Shown one piece after another: positions 53,785-61,941 of a stretch of DNA of 64,000 bases; the stretch's first letter is position 1, and every line of letters starts with the position of its first letter. Source of the stretch: Candidatus Fermentithermobacillus carboniphilus (GTDB taxonomy: Bacteria > Bacillota > Sulfobacillia > Fermentithermobacillales > Fermentithermobacillaceae); the NCBI GenBank assembly GCA_018208355.1, contig CP062796.1, positions 62,001 through 126,000 on the forward strand, written 5' to 3'. The notes beneath the pieces were generated by a model that searched no databases, was not told the origin of the DNA, and saw only the letters and a program-made list of their open reading frames with translations. The translations under genes and the position numbers were made by a program.

Positions 53785-54333
53785 CTACCTGGCCTCAAGC
53801 GATCTCAATGCCAGCTTCACGCAGGACGGATAAAGAGCCTTAAGGACCAGAGTGTAGGTGGGTACCTCCACAAAAGAAGCGGCTACGCGGGGCGGCAATA
53901 TGATCCTAAGGTCCAACCCGAAAATCGTATGAAGGAAATAAGGCGTCAGTAACCAGGATACGAGGGCTGCCCCGCTGAAAAGGGATACGACGAGTTTCCA
54001 AGTGGAAGCATACTGCCTTTCTTCTCGCGGAGTCAAAGCCCTGAACACCAGTCCGGGTATAGCCCCGCTGAGGGCCGCGGTGACCGTGAAGTGAGGCATA
54101 TAACCTCCCATGGGACTCAGTATGAAGCCTATAACGTCGGAAAGGGCGCCGGCAATGGCACCGTAGGCCGGACCCAGGACCATCCCCAGTATTATGTTGG
54201 GCATAGAGCCGAAACCCAGGCGAATTCCCTCGATTCCGCCAATGGATATCCTCAGCGAAAGAAACCTGGTGAGGAGGACCGAGGCTGATGCCATTAACGC
54301 CGTTACGATCATGCTCTTAAAATGTTTCGTCAT
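53785..54333 (-). CDS. ECF transporter S component, probably folate (FolT-like)
   Basis: 182 residues, five to six membrane segments. The block GIRLGFGSMPNIILGMVLGP then AYGAIAGALSDVIGFILSPM is the FolT-type substrate-binding pattern. S components bind the vitamin and share the EcfA/EcfT module, which is not encoded here. It is convergent with polC (stops 3 nt apart) and has a long leader. Other vitamin specificities (e.g. pantothenate, queuosine precursors) are not excluded. Confidence 0.82.
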   Translation of the reverse strand: MTKHFKSMIVTALMASASVLLTRFLSLRISIGGIEGIRLGFGSMPNIILGMVLGPAYGAIAGALSDVIGFILSPMGGYMPHFTVTAALSGAIPGLVFRALTPREERQYASTWKLVVSLFSGAALVSWLLTPYFLHTIFGLDLRIILPPRVAASFVEVPTYTLVLKALYPSCVKLALRSLEAR

Positions 54334-54496
54334 TGTAGTACCACTTCCTTTGCTCCGGAGGATATTCCACCCATTAAGACGCTTTTAACCTGCTGTGCAA
54401 TCCGGGTGACAGAGCCCCCGTTCACACCTTGTTTACGGCCCCCATATCCCTCTGTCGAAAGTTTCTTTGGAGTAGATACAGCCGCATACACGTAGA

Positions 54497-54502
54497 ATTA
54501 TA
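54497..54502 (-). promoter_or_regulatory. -10 element of the ECF gene, with 160-nt leader
   Basis: A perfect TATAAT reads on the reverse strand (ATTATA, 54497-54502) without a good -35. Transcripts would carry about 155 nt of leader before the ECF ATG at 54333. No known riboswitch is recognised by eye. Confidence 0.4.
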
Positions 54503-54622
54503 CAAGAAATACCGCGATTTTGACGCAGGTCACATGCAATTCGACCTCGATACGGCCGTTCCGTCGCTGCCGCCACTTAGGCGTCGATGCTCGGGGAAGA
54601 AAAAGTAGGTGACTGTGAACTA

Positions 54623-54652
54623 TTGCATTGGGGCACGTACAGGTGATAAGAT
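54623..54652 (+). promoter_or_regulatory. Promoter of the 6S-like RNA
   Basis: TTGCAT (54623-54628), 18-nt spacer, TAAGAT (54647-54652), with an extended TG-n before the -10. It predicts a start near 54659. Confidence 0.55.
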
Positions 54653-54658
54653 CTGAAT

Positions 54659-54922
54659 GCTGAAAAACGCGAGTTTTCCGGCACTTTACCCTGCCGTGTG
54701 CGTGGATCACGGTGAAGCTTGAGCCAACACCGTTAGAAAGGGAGCCTGGACTCCGTCGAGCGGAGTGCAGGCCGCCATAGGGCGGAAGCACAGAGGCCCG
54801 CGGGAGGGCACCCACCTGCTGAGCGCAGGTTCAATGCCTTCCGGATTCACGGCATGGCGGGGTCTATCAGGACCACAGCGTTGACCCGGCCGTCGGTTTC
54901 CCCAACCGCGGTCCGGGTTTTT
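54659..54922 (+). ncRNA. ssrS: Probable 6S RNA
   Basis: An independent RNA gene with its own promoter and terminator. The 3' arm has the 6S-type block GGCACCCACCTG...CAGGTTCAATGCC, like the bacterial consensus CACCT...AGGGTTCAAGG. CCCTGCCGTGTGCGTG (from about 54692) pairs with CACGGCATGGCGGGG (from about 54848) to close a long rod-shaped fold of about 170-185 nt. Internal stems include ACTCCG/CGGAGT and CCGCC/GGGCGG. 6S RNA sequesters housekeeping RNA polymerase in stationary phase. It is not a match to SRP, tmRNA or RNase P motifs. The transcript ends at a terminator. I infer the class from the motif and fold only. Confidence 0.55.
54884..54922 (+). terminator. Rho-independent terminator of the 6S-like RNA
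   Basis: ACCCGG (54884-54889) with CCGGGT (54913-54918), plus inner CGGTT/AACCG pairs, followed by TTTTT. Confidence 0.75.
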
Positions 54923-54971
54923 GATGTAATAGTGGAGATTTGAAAAGAAAGGCATGAGAAGAAAGGCATCC

Positions 54972-55000
54972 TTGACATGCCGATACGCGTTAACTAGGAT
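54972..55000 (+). promoter_or_regulatory. Promoter of glnA
   Basis: TTGACA (54972-54977), 17-nt spacer, TAGGAT (54995-55000): a near-consensus housekeeping promoter about 80 nt before the glnA ATG. Confidence 0.7.
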
Positions 55001-55078
55001 CTACTCATAATTATTCACCCGGTTGCGTTCCTTTGGCTTTCTTTCGGCGTTGGGAGCACCTGGAAGGAGGAAGAGCAA

Positions 55079-56425
55079 ATGATAGGTGTTAACCAGAGAG
55101 AGCTTACGAGAGAGAAGGTACTCGAGCTTGTCGAGAAGAACTCCGTAAAGTTCATAATGCTTCAATTCTCAGACATCCTGGGGATAATAAAGAATGTGGC
55201 TATCCCGTCAAGTCAGATTGAAGCTGCCCTCGACGGAAAAATCCTTTTTGACGGTTCCTCGATAGAGGGGTTTGTGCGGATTGAGGAGTCCGATATGGTG
55301 TTGCGGCCGGACCCCAAGACTTTTGCCATTTACCCCTGGGCCCAAGACGGGCACCGAACGGCTAGGCTTATTTGCGATATTTACACTCCTGAAGGCGAGC
55401 CTTTCCCGGGTTGCCCCAGGGGCATTTTGAAGAAGGCCATTAAAGAAGCCGAGGTCATGGGTTATTCAATGATGGCCGGGCCTGAACCTGAGTTCTTTCT
55501 CTTCGAAAAGGACGAACACGGTCAGCCCATCTTGAAAGTGCAGGACCAGGCCAGCTATTTCGACCTTTCGCCGGTTGACCGCGGAGAAGAAGCCAGGCGA
55601 GACATGGTGCTGGCTTTGCAAGAGATGGGCTTTGAGGTGGAAGCTGCGCACCATGAAGTGGCTCCAGGGCAGCACGAAATAGACTTCCGCTATACGGACT
55701 GCCTGCGGACGGCAGACAACGTGGTAACCTTCAGGTTCGTAGTTAGGTACGTGGCCCTCCAGCATAACCTCCATGCTACATTCATGCCTAAACCGATCTA
55801 CGGAATAGCCGGTTCAGGGATGCATATCCACCACTCGCTTTTTAAGGATGGAAAGAACGCGTTTTACGACCCCAATTCCGAGGGCCAGCTGAGCGCCGAA
55901 GCTCTGTACTTCATTGGGGGCTTGATCGCTCACGCCAGGGGATTCACGGCGGTGACCAACCCGACGGTGAATTCGTATAAAAGGTTGGTCCCGGGCTACG
56001 AAGCTCCTGTGTATATCGCGTGGTCTCGCAGAAATAGAAGCCCTTTAATTAGGGTCCCTGCGGCAAGCGGTCAGGCCACGAGACTGGAACTCAGGAGCCC
56101 CGACCCTTCTTGCAACCCGTATCTTGCCCTTGCGGTCATTTTGCGGGCCGGGCTCGACGGGATAAGGAACAAGATACAACCGCCGGAACCCGTCCACGAG
56201 AACGTGTACGAAATGACGCCGGAGGAACGAAAAGCCCGCGGTATTGATGTTCTTCCCGGCAGCCTGAAGGAAGCTCTTGAAGCCATGAAGTCCGACCCTC
56301 TGGTCAGGGAGACCCTGGGAGAACACGTGTACAGCCGCTTCATCAAGGCCAAAGAGCTGGAATGGGACACCTACAGGAAGCAGGTTCACAACTGGGAAAT
56401 CGAAAGGTACTTTACCATCATATAA
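55079..56425 (+). CDS. glnA: Glutamine synthetase type I
   Basis: 448 residues, GSI-alpha length. It makes glutamine from glutamate, ammonia and ATP. Blocks: [30 protein letters not shown] (metal Glu), [34 protein letters not shown], and [20 protein letters not shown]. There is no clear adenylylation Tyr motif, consistent with feedback and GlnR-type control in Firmicutes. The SD is GGAAGGAGG. No GlnR gene adjoins it. Confidence 0.97.
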   Translation: MIGVNQRELTREKVLELVEKNSVKFIMLQFSDILGIIKNVAIPSSQIEAALDGKILFDGSSIEGFVRIEESDMVLRPDPKTFAIYPWAQDGHRTARLICDIYTPEGEPFPGCPRGILKKAIKEAEVMGYSMMAGPEPEFFLFEKDEHGQPILKVQDQASYFDLSPVDRGEEARRDMVLALQEMGFEVEAAHHEVAPGQHEIDFRYTDCLRTADNVVTFRFVVRYVALQHNLHATFMPKPIYGIAGSGMHIHHSLFKDGKNAFYDPNSEGQLSAEALYFIGGLIAHARGFTAVTNPTVNSYKRLVPGYEAPVYIAWSRRNRSPLIRVPAASGQATRLELRSPDPSCNPYLALAVILRAGLDGIRNKIQPPEPVHENVYEMTPEERKARGIDVLPGSLKEALEAMKSDPLVRETLGEHVYSRFIKAKELEWDTYRKQVHNWEIERYFTII

Positions 56426-56512
56426 ACGAGAAGATCGCCCGAGCTGAAACGGTAAACGGTGTAAGAAGGAAGTCGGAGAACAGGTCATGCCGGAACCCGG
56501 ATGGTCCTCAGT

Positions 56513-57493
56513 TCACAGTACTCTAGACCAGATCCCGATTCCGGCCTTGGCTCCGCAAGTGAGGCCGGAAAATACGGTAAATCCCCGGCTCAAGAGGTAG
56601 CTGCTCAGGGAATTTTGCGATTGGCCTGTGTAAACAAAAATCCTGAGTTCAGCTTCTCGTCCGACCTCGGGTCCGTTTTCGAGGCCACGCTTAGCTTTAC
56701 TGCCATGTCCCCAGAGCCGGGTTTCAGCGTAATCAAGCAAAGCACTTACGGCAGGGAGCTCGCCAAAAACGGCGCCAATGTCCACATTGAAGCACCACGG
56801 TTCTCCTTCTTTTCGAGGAGGGTCCTCCCATACGCTCCCCATAAACGCGCAGGCGAAGACTTCGCCGGAGTCCGTGGCTGCTACAAGAACCCTCTCTTCC
56901 GAGGATTCCGGCGCGATGTTCTGGAGCGAAACGGGTCGCCACCTGAAGTTGCAACCGATGAAGCGGACTTCCTGTGCCGCGAGATCGATAAGCCGTGGAT
57001 AGTCCTGAGGTGTTGCCGGCCTAATCTCGTACTCGTGGGAAGCGCCGTTATTCTGAGGTCCACCGCCCGCGGGATGACCGGCGAGGGTTTTTTCGTGCTC
57101 GATCATGTGTTCGGTCTTTTCAAAGCCAAAAGACCTGGCTAACGCAGAAGAAGCCTCATTTGTCGAATCGATGGCGCAAAAAGCCATAGTGGCTCCCTTT
57201 TTCCTGGCCCCCGAGATGGATGCCTCGGTGAGAAGTCTCCCTATTCCCAGTCGGCGGTAGGATGGGTGTACCCTTATTCCCTCAAACCACGCCTCGCCAT
57301 TGCGGGTGTAGTGTACGTGGGTTACCCCGACGACTCTTTCAAGGTGTTGGGCCACCCAGACGTCACCAGGTCCTTTGAGCCAGGTGGGGAACGCGTCTGC
57401 GACATAATCACCCCATTCGAAGGTGGTCGCCGTAAACTCTCTTATGTATTTCTCGTCTTCAGGTTGTCCAGGTCTTATGCTGACTTGCAGCAC
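56513..57493 (-). CDS. Tandem GNAT-like acetyltransferase
   Basis: 326 residues from GTG 57493, which has GGAGGG 6 nt upstream; ATG 57532 does not. The N-terminal 140 residues are a canonical GNAT domain, with the acetyl-CoA motif VHPSYRRLGIGRLLTEASI and GATMAFCAIDSTNEASSALA. The C-terminal 170 residues look like a second degenerate GNAT half (ATPQDYPRLIDLAAQEVRFI, GEVFACAFMG), which lacks the R/Q-x-x-G-x-G/A site. The substrate is unknown. A 213-codon frame opposite it is a shadow. Confidence 0.85.
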   Translation of the reverse strand: MLQVSIRPGQPEDEKYIREFTATTFEWGDYVADAFPTWLKGPGDVWVAQHLERVVGVTHVHYTRNGEAWFEGIRVHPSYRRLGIGRLLTEASISGARKKGATMAFCAIDSTNEASSALARSFGFEKTEHMIEHEKTLAGHPAGGGPQNNGASHEYEIRPATPQDYPRLIDLAAQEVRFIGCNFRWRPVSLQNIAPESSEERVLVAATDSGEVFACAFMGSVWEDPPRKEGEPWCFNVDIGAVFGELPAVSALLDYAETRLWGHGSKAKRGLENGPEVGREAELRIFVYTGQSQNSLSSYLLSRGFTVFSGLTCGAKAGIGIWSRVL

Positions 57494-57603
57494 AGGTTTC
57501 CCTCCAGTTCGCTCGATCAAGCTACGAGACATTATATAACGACGTAACGCGTGAGTTATATATGCATCCCCCTGTCGTCCAGGGTATGCGCCGGTCTTGT
57601 GGC

Positions 57604-60342
57604 TTACTGCTCATTCGGAAGGCGTCGGCACGGGGTGACGGTGTAAAGGCAGGTAACTGCCCACACGAAGATATCAGCGAACTTCAGGAACGCCGTAATG
57701 GAGTCTGGAGCCTCTATCATAAAGCTTCGGAAAAACGCCGAAGAGGTAACGAATTTGGACAGTGTCCAGACCACGATGGCGATTTTCCCGAGGAGGCGGA
57801 TATCTTCTCTCGAAGAGCTGAGACGGCCGAAAAAGACTACCGGCAAGAACAATATATTGATCGCCCAGAACACGTTAGAAACCACGCTCACCGCCAGGAA
57901 CGTCAGGGCATACACGAGGCTCAAGAGAGTTGACTGCCATGAAAGGACCTTGGAACACTCTGTACAGGTTCGCGCTCGTGCCGCGGTCAAGACCACAAGG
58001 CCGCCGAGGGTCAGCACGAACCACGCTGTGTGCAGCCCGAAGAAAGATGCCCCGCGCATTGATGGGGATGCGAACAAATAAGGGAATACCCCTGATGGCA
58101 TCGGAACAACGAGAGAAAAGAAAAGCCACTTGAGCTGAGATTTGAGGAAAGCGACGGGCATCCGCGATTGTGTCCAGGACAAACCGGCAAAGCCAGCCAG
58201 GATAAGGAAGCAATAAAGTGTAAATTCCAGAAGAGAAAGCGGACCCATGGCCCTATTTCCTGAAACGAAATAGTCCCTGGACTGCAAGGCACCCCGGAAA
58301 TCATTTAGTTCGAGGCTCTTTACGTACCTTTCGCAGAACCTTCCTACCATCCCGAGAGTCCCGGCGCTGACCTGTTCCAGCGTGTCATCTGACGAATGGA
58401 TCTGCCTGGAAGGTCCTTTATCACCCCGGCTCAGCCCCGCCAAGACTCCCAGGGCAGGAATGCCGCGATCGACGAAAGATCCCGAATCTGTGGGGACACG
58501 ACTTTCCAATAGCGCCGCCCGGACGTTCCAGAATGATACCACCGTGCTCGTGCTTTCAAGCGTCTGCCCCAAGAACTGGATAGGCAAAGAAGTCTCTCTG
58601 CCGGCTACTTTTGTCCCAAGGGCCAGGGTCCACAAGGGGGACGCGCCCTTATTGCTTTGTCCGGGATAGAAGCCGATGGTATCGGCTAGGTTGAAGCCCG
58701 TCATGTCCAAGATGATTGCGAGTTTGATAGGCAGGTTTCTGTGGCGCCGGCAAAAATCCGAAGACCCTTTGAGGCCGATTTCTTCCGCGTCGAATGAGAC
58801 GAAGACGTATGTGTAGTGATGCTCTGCCCTAGATAGGACCCGGGCCAGCTCGAGCATCGTGGCAGTACCTGAGGCATTGTCCTCGGCCCCGGGGTTGTAA
58901 CCCCTGGCATCCCTATGGGCACCGATCAGCACTACTTCAGGAGACTTGCCGGGACTTTCTGCCACAACATTGACTCCTGGTACCTCGGCGACCATGTCGC
59001 CTATCGTCCGAGTCCAGTAGGGCTTTTCTTTCAGTTTATCGCGGCTCTCGGGCACCGCACAGGTGAACTCTTCCACGTGGACATCGAGCCCATACTCTTG
59101 GAACCGTTCTTTCACCCATTCGGCTGACTTCCTCGAACCTTCGGAGCCAGCCATCCTTACGGGAAACCGCGTGACGATTTCCTCGACGTACTCGTATGCG
59201 TTCTGACCGGAAAACTCGGCCGGGCCTTCCCAGACCGTAAGAGACTCGCTTAGATCCGAAAGCATCTTTTCCGGAGATGTAAACATCCTACTGCTGAAGA
59301 AAAGCGGGATGGCCGCAGCGATAAGAATATAACACAAGAGGTAGCCGATCTTGACGGCAGGCGAAACTTTTTTTGGCAGCGGGCCTGCACCCGGGCCTAT
59401 GTTAGGAGACGCTGGAGAAATGTGGCCGCATCCAGATTTAGACAGAAATGGTCTCAACCTTGCCACAGGATCTTTGAACCTTTTCCCAAGCCAGGTAAAG
59501 ATCCCGGTCAATTTTTCGCCTAAGAGGAACTTGTCGTACCGGCCCATGAGAAACATGAGCGACCCCGCGATGATGAACACTAGGTTGTTCCGAAAGAAAG
59601 GCAGGATAACTTCTCCTGGCCTCGGGTGGACAAGTAGCGGCGCCAAAGCAAGATAATTCTGGTTTACGACCTGACCCAGGAGCCGAAGCGGCCAGCCAGA
59701 CATCATTGCGACAAAAGCCGCTCCAAAAATCACGGATGTAACCAGGGCGGAACCTGCACATGTCAGAAAGCGCGTTGTCGGTCCGGTAACTTTTCCCAGA
59801 AGCAGGATGCTTACAAACCAGAGAGCTGCTCCGAGTCGCGGGACTGTGCCAGCATACCTGTACTGGTCAACGGCATAATCAAGGATCTCCTCAGGTACGT
59901 AATCAACAAGGTCCAGTTCATCGGGGAGGCTTTTCACGATAGCCTCGGCTCGGCAGGTATCAAGGCCCGCTTTTTCGAGTTCGCTTGCAAATGCATTCTT
60001 GAGGCCGGCCACATTTATGACAACGCCTCGATCGTAGCCTTTTTTATCCAAGAACCTTTTGGCTTGAGGCATGATTTCCTTAAAGTACGAGGCAAGAGTT
60101 TCTGGCGTAAGGACCGCATCCAGGGCCTTTTCAACCTGACCAGCGTAGTCCGGGTCCGGAGCGGCCATATCGACGATAACTCGGGTGAGGGCAAGGCGAA
60201 CCTCTCGGTTAGCCAAAACCTCATCATACAGGGCCGGGTCGAACGCCATCGAGAGAATGGACCTGGAGGTCAACCAAAACAGGGACGCAAGAAAGACAAG
60301 GACCCAAACTACCCGTAAAGACGAGCCATTTCTGGTGTACAA
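57604..60342 (-). CDS. Multi-pass membrane protein with an M28 peptidase domain
   Basis: 912 residues. An N-terminal TM (VVWVLVFLASLFWLTS) is followed by an extracytoplasmic region (about 30-170) and three to four TMs (about 175-275). A zinc M28 aminopeptidase-like domain follows (about 390-660). Its ligands and catalytic residues are visible: GAHRDARG (His), AEDNASGTA (Asp), SFDAEEIG (Glu-Glu), ILDMTGFN (Asp) and QIHSSDDT (His). Seven or so C-terminal TMs (about 690-900) complete it. It is a membrane-anchored peptidase of unknown substrate. TTG start with GGAGG. It resembles Fxna/YwaD-type M28 proteins only in the central part. Confidence 0.85.
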   Translation of the reverse strand: MYTRNGSSLRVVWVLVFLASLFWLTSRSILSMAFDPALYDEVLANREVRLALTRVIVDMAAPDPDYAGQVEKALDAVLTPETLASYFKEIMPQAKRFLDKKGYDRGVVINVAGLKNAFASELEKAGLDTCRAEAIVKSLPDELDLVDYVPEEILDYAVDQYRYAGTVPRLGAALWFVSILLLGKVTGPTTRFLTCAGSALVTSVIFGAAFVAMMSGWPLRLLGQVVNQNYLALAPLLVHPRPGEVILPFFRNNLVFIIAGSLMFLMGRYDKFLLGEKLTGIFTWLGKRFKDPVARLRPFLSKSGCGHISPASPNIGPGAGPLPKKVSPAVKIGYLLCYILIAAAIPLFFSSRMFTSPEKMLSDLSESLTVWEGPAEFSGQNAYEYVEEIVTRFPVRMAGSEGSRKSAEWVKERFQEYGLDVHVEEFTCAVPESRDKLKEKPYWTRTIGDMVAEVPGVNVVAESPGKSPEVVLIGAHRDARGYNPGAEDNASGTATMLELARVLSRAEHHYTYVFVSFDAEEIGLKGSSDFCRRHRNLPIKLAIILDMTGFNLADTIGFYPGQSNKGASPLWTLALGTKVAGRETSLPIQFLGQTLESTSTVVSFWNVRAALLESRVPTDSGSFVDRGIPALGVLAGLSRGDKGPSRQIHSSDDTLEQVSAGTLGMVGRFCERYVKSLELNDFRGALQSRDYFVSGNRAMGPLSLLEFTLYCFLILAGFAGLSWTQSRMPVAFLKSQLKWLFFSLVVPMPSGVFPYLFASPSMRGASFFGLHTAWFVLTLGGLVVLTAARARTCTECSKVLSWQSTLLSLVYALTFLAVSVVSNVFWAINILFLPVVFFGRLSSSREDIRLLGKIAIVVWTLSKFVTSSAFFRSFMIEAPDSITAFLKFADIFVWAVTCLYTVTPCRRLPNEQ

Positions 60343-60533
60343 GAGATATCGCCTCCGGAAGCAGTCGGGGATACTCCTGCGGGAATTCTAGGCTCCCCCG
60401 AGTTTTTCCTTGCCGTCGGCGCGGTGGAATTTAATACTTATTAAGAACCGCTAGAAACGGACGCCGAGTATAGTGCAACATGCCGTGGAAAGGGGAGCGA
60501 TCGTGTGGGGTGGACACCAGGATAAATACCTTG

Positions 60534-60562
60534 TTGTAAAGATGATATCCCTATGCTAAACT
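60534..60562 (+). promoter_or_regulatory. Promoter of tRNA-Leu
   Basis: TTGTAA (60534-60539), 17-nt spacer, TAAACT (60557-60562) preceded by TGC (extended -10). It lies 12 nt before the tRNA. Confidence 0.6.
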
Positions 60563-60574
60563 ATGGTCAGACGT

Positions 60575-60662
60575 GCCGAAGTGGTGGAAATGGCAGACAC
60601 GCGGTGTTCAGGGCGCCGTAGGCGGAACGCCTGTGTGGGTTCAAATCCCACCTTCGGCACCA
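60575..60662 (+). tRNA. tRNA-Leu (CAG anticodon)
   Basis: 88 nt including the encoded CCA. Acceptor stem GCCGAAG/CTTCGGC with discriminator A. The anticodon stem CGGTG/CGCCG encloses the loop TTCAGGG, giving anticodon CAG (codon CTG). A long variable arm (TAGGCGGAACGCCT) marks a class II tRNA, and the T arm is GTGGGTTCAAATCCCAC. The 240 nt after it, up to the Hsp20 gene, hold no gene I can support. Confidence 0.97.
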
Positions 60663-60902
60663 TATATTTTTGGGCCGCGATCAAGAACCACCGTGAGTCC
60701 CAGACACGGAAGGTCTTAAGAATCGCTCCGGAATCTGTAAACTATCCGTCTTCTTGCAAGGTCGCAGCTATTCCTCGTCTGCGCACATACCTTGCTTACA
60801 CGAAGGTAAATCCCATGAAGTCCTGCCATAAATAAACCTCAGCCGGGTGTGGGAAGAATTCTATCTGGATTTTCACGAGACTTTGGCAAAGGAGTGTTCG
60901 TC

Positions 60903-61358
60903 GTGGGAAGAGAAGAACGCGGCATTGTGCCGGGCTGGCGTCCCTGGGGAGACTGGCGCCGTCCCGAATCCGACTTTCTCGATTGGAACTTGTGGAGCAA
61001 CTGGCCCCGGCTTTTCAGAAGAGCTGGCGTACCCACCATCGATATGTATGAAACCCAGAAAGAGGTCGTAGTTGAAGCAGACGTCCCGGGTTACAAGCCC
61101 GAGAACATCTCTATACAGGTAACTCCGCATACTATGACCATGAGGGGAAAACTCGAAGCTTCCAGGAACGAGGAACGAGAGGATTACGTCTTAAGGGAGC
61201 GCGAGTTCGGAGAATTCTCTAGGACGGTGCGATTCCCGGTGGAGGTGCGGGCAGAAGAAGCCCGGGCCAGGTACAAAGACGGAGTCCTCAGAGTGACAGC
61301 TCCAAAGGTGAACCAAGGAGGAATAGGGGCCAGAGACCTACCCATAGAGAGAGAATAG
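60903..61358 (+). CDS. Hsp20/alpha-crystallin small heat shock protein
   Basis: 151 residues from GTG 60903, which has AAAGGAG 8 nt upstream. A Trp-rich N-terminal arm (GWRPWGDWRRPESDFLDWNL) is followed by the alpha-crystallin domain (VVVEADVPGYKPENISIQVT, MTMRGKLEASRNEE, then RTVRFPVEVRAEEARARYKD and GVLRVTAPK). It binds unfolding proteins as an ATP-independent holdase. No CIRCE element is seen. A weak possible promoter (TTAAGA-16-TAAACT, about 60716-60743) lies upstream. Confidence 0.93.
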   Translation: MGREERGIVPGWRPWGDWRRPESDFLDWNLWSNWPRLFRRAGVPTIDMYETQKEVVVEADVPGYKPENISIQVTPHTMTMRGKLEASRNEEREDYVLREREFGEFSRTVRFPVEVRAEEARARYKDGVLRVTAPKVNQGGIGARDLPIERE

Positions 61359-61417
61359 TCGCTTCCCTGTTCACCGGTCAAAGATTCAGCCAAGAATGTA
61401 GAGACAGGAAGTTGCAG

Positions 61418-61891
61418 CTAAGGCGTCCCGGTATCGTCCCGCAAGCGGTCTAGGTCATTCTCTGTATAAATCACGAACCCGTGCTTTTTCAGCAGAGATG
61501 CCAGGACGCCGTGACCTGTTTTGAGCCTCCTCGAGAAACTGCCATCGTAAATCTGACCCAAGCCGCAAGCGGGGCTTCTGGCTTTCAGTACGGCAGACAT
61601 GCAACCGCTCTCGAGGCCGACTGCCAGAGCCCTCAAGGCACCTCTCACATAGAACGAAGTGACATCTATGCCAGAAATCGTCAGGACCCTGGCTTTGCCG
61701 GATATGACGTCACTTCCATCTCCACCCAAGATCTCCGAAGGTGGTCTCGGCACAGGTAATCCGCCGAGGATTTCGGGACAGACGGGGACAACCTTCCCTT
61801 CTTTCATAAGGCGGTCGATGATAGGCGTGGACGAGCACGTGCCATCGTACCGGCACCGGAAACCGCAAAGACAGGAAGATACCAGATACGT
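61418..61891 (-). CDS. DUF523 family protein with probable ACG start
   Basis: 157 residues if translation starts at ACG 61891 (then TYLVSSCLCGFRCRYDGTCS). From the first ATG (61807) only 129 residues remain, and the conserved Cys-rich N-terminus (YLVSxCL...CRYDG) is lost. In-frame TGA at 61898-61900 blocks any start further up. GAGGGGTG lies about 7 nt before ACG. CTG 61885 is the alternative start. The core is PVCPEILGGLPVPRPPSEIL, then ALKARSPACG-like VLKARSPACGLGQIYDGSFS. The molecular function of DUF523 is unknown; conserved Cys suggest metal binding. Confidence 0.8.
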   Translation of the reverse strand, partial: TYLVSSCLCGFRCRYDGTCSSTPIIDRLMKEGKVVPVCPEILGGLPVPRPPSEILGGDGSDVISGKARVLTISGIDVTSFYVRGALRALAVGLESGCMSAVLKARSPACGLGQIYDGSFSRRLKTGHGVLASLLKKHGFVIYTENDLDRLRDDTGTP

Positions 61892-61893
61892 TT

Positions 61894-61921
61894 TTGTTCA
61901 CCCCTCTCTATATGGTATAAC
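61894..61921 (+). promoter_or_regulatory. Promoter of the carboxypeptidase gene
   Basis: TTGTTC (61894-61899), 16-nt spacer, TATAAC (61916-61921). It overlaps the leader of the divergent DUF523 gene, so the two could interfere. Confidence 0.55.
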
Positions 61922-61941
61922 AATACAGGAGGTAGAGGGCC

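Noticed and set aside
54334..54490. THF, TPP, cobalamin or T-box element before the ECF gene
   Set aside because: The weak similarity (e.g. GGGTGGAATATCC to the T-box core) does not meet the conserved consensus of any class.
56501..57142. 213-codon forward frame
   Set aside because: It overlaps the GNAT gene, which has clear motifs, and has no family features of its own.
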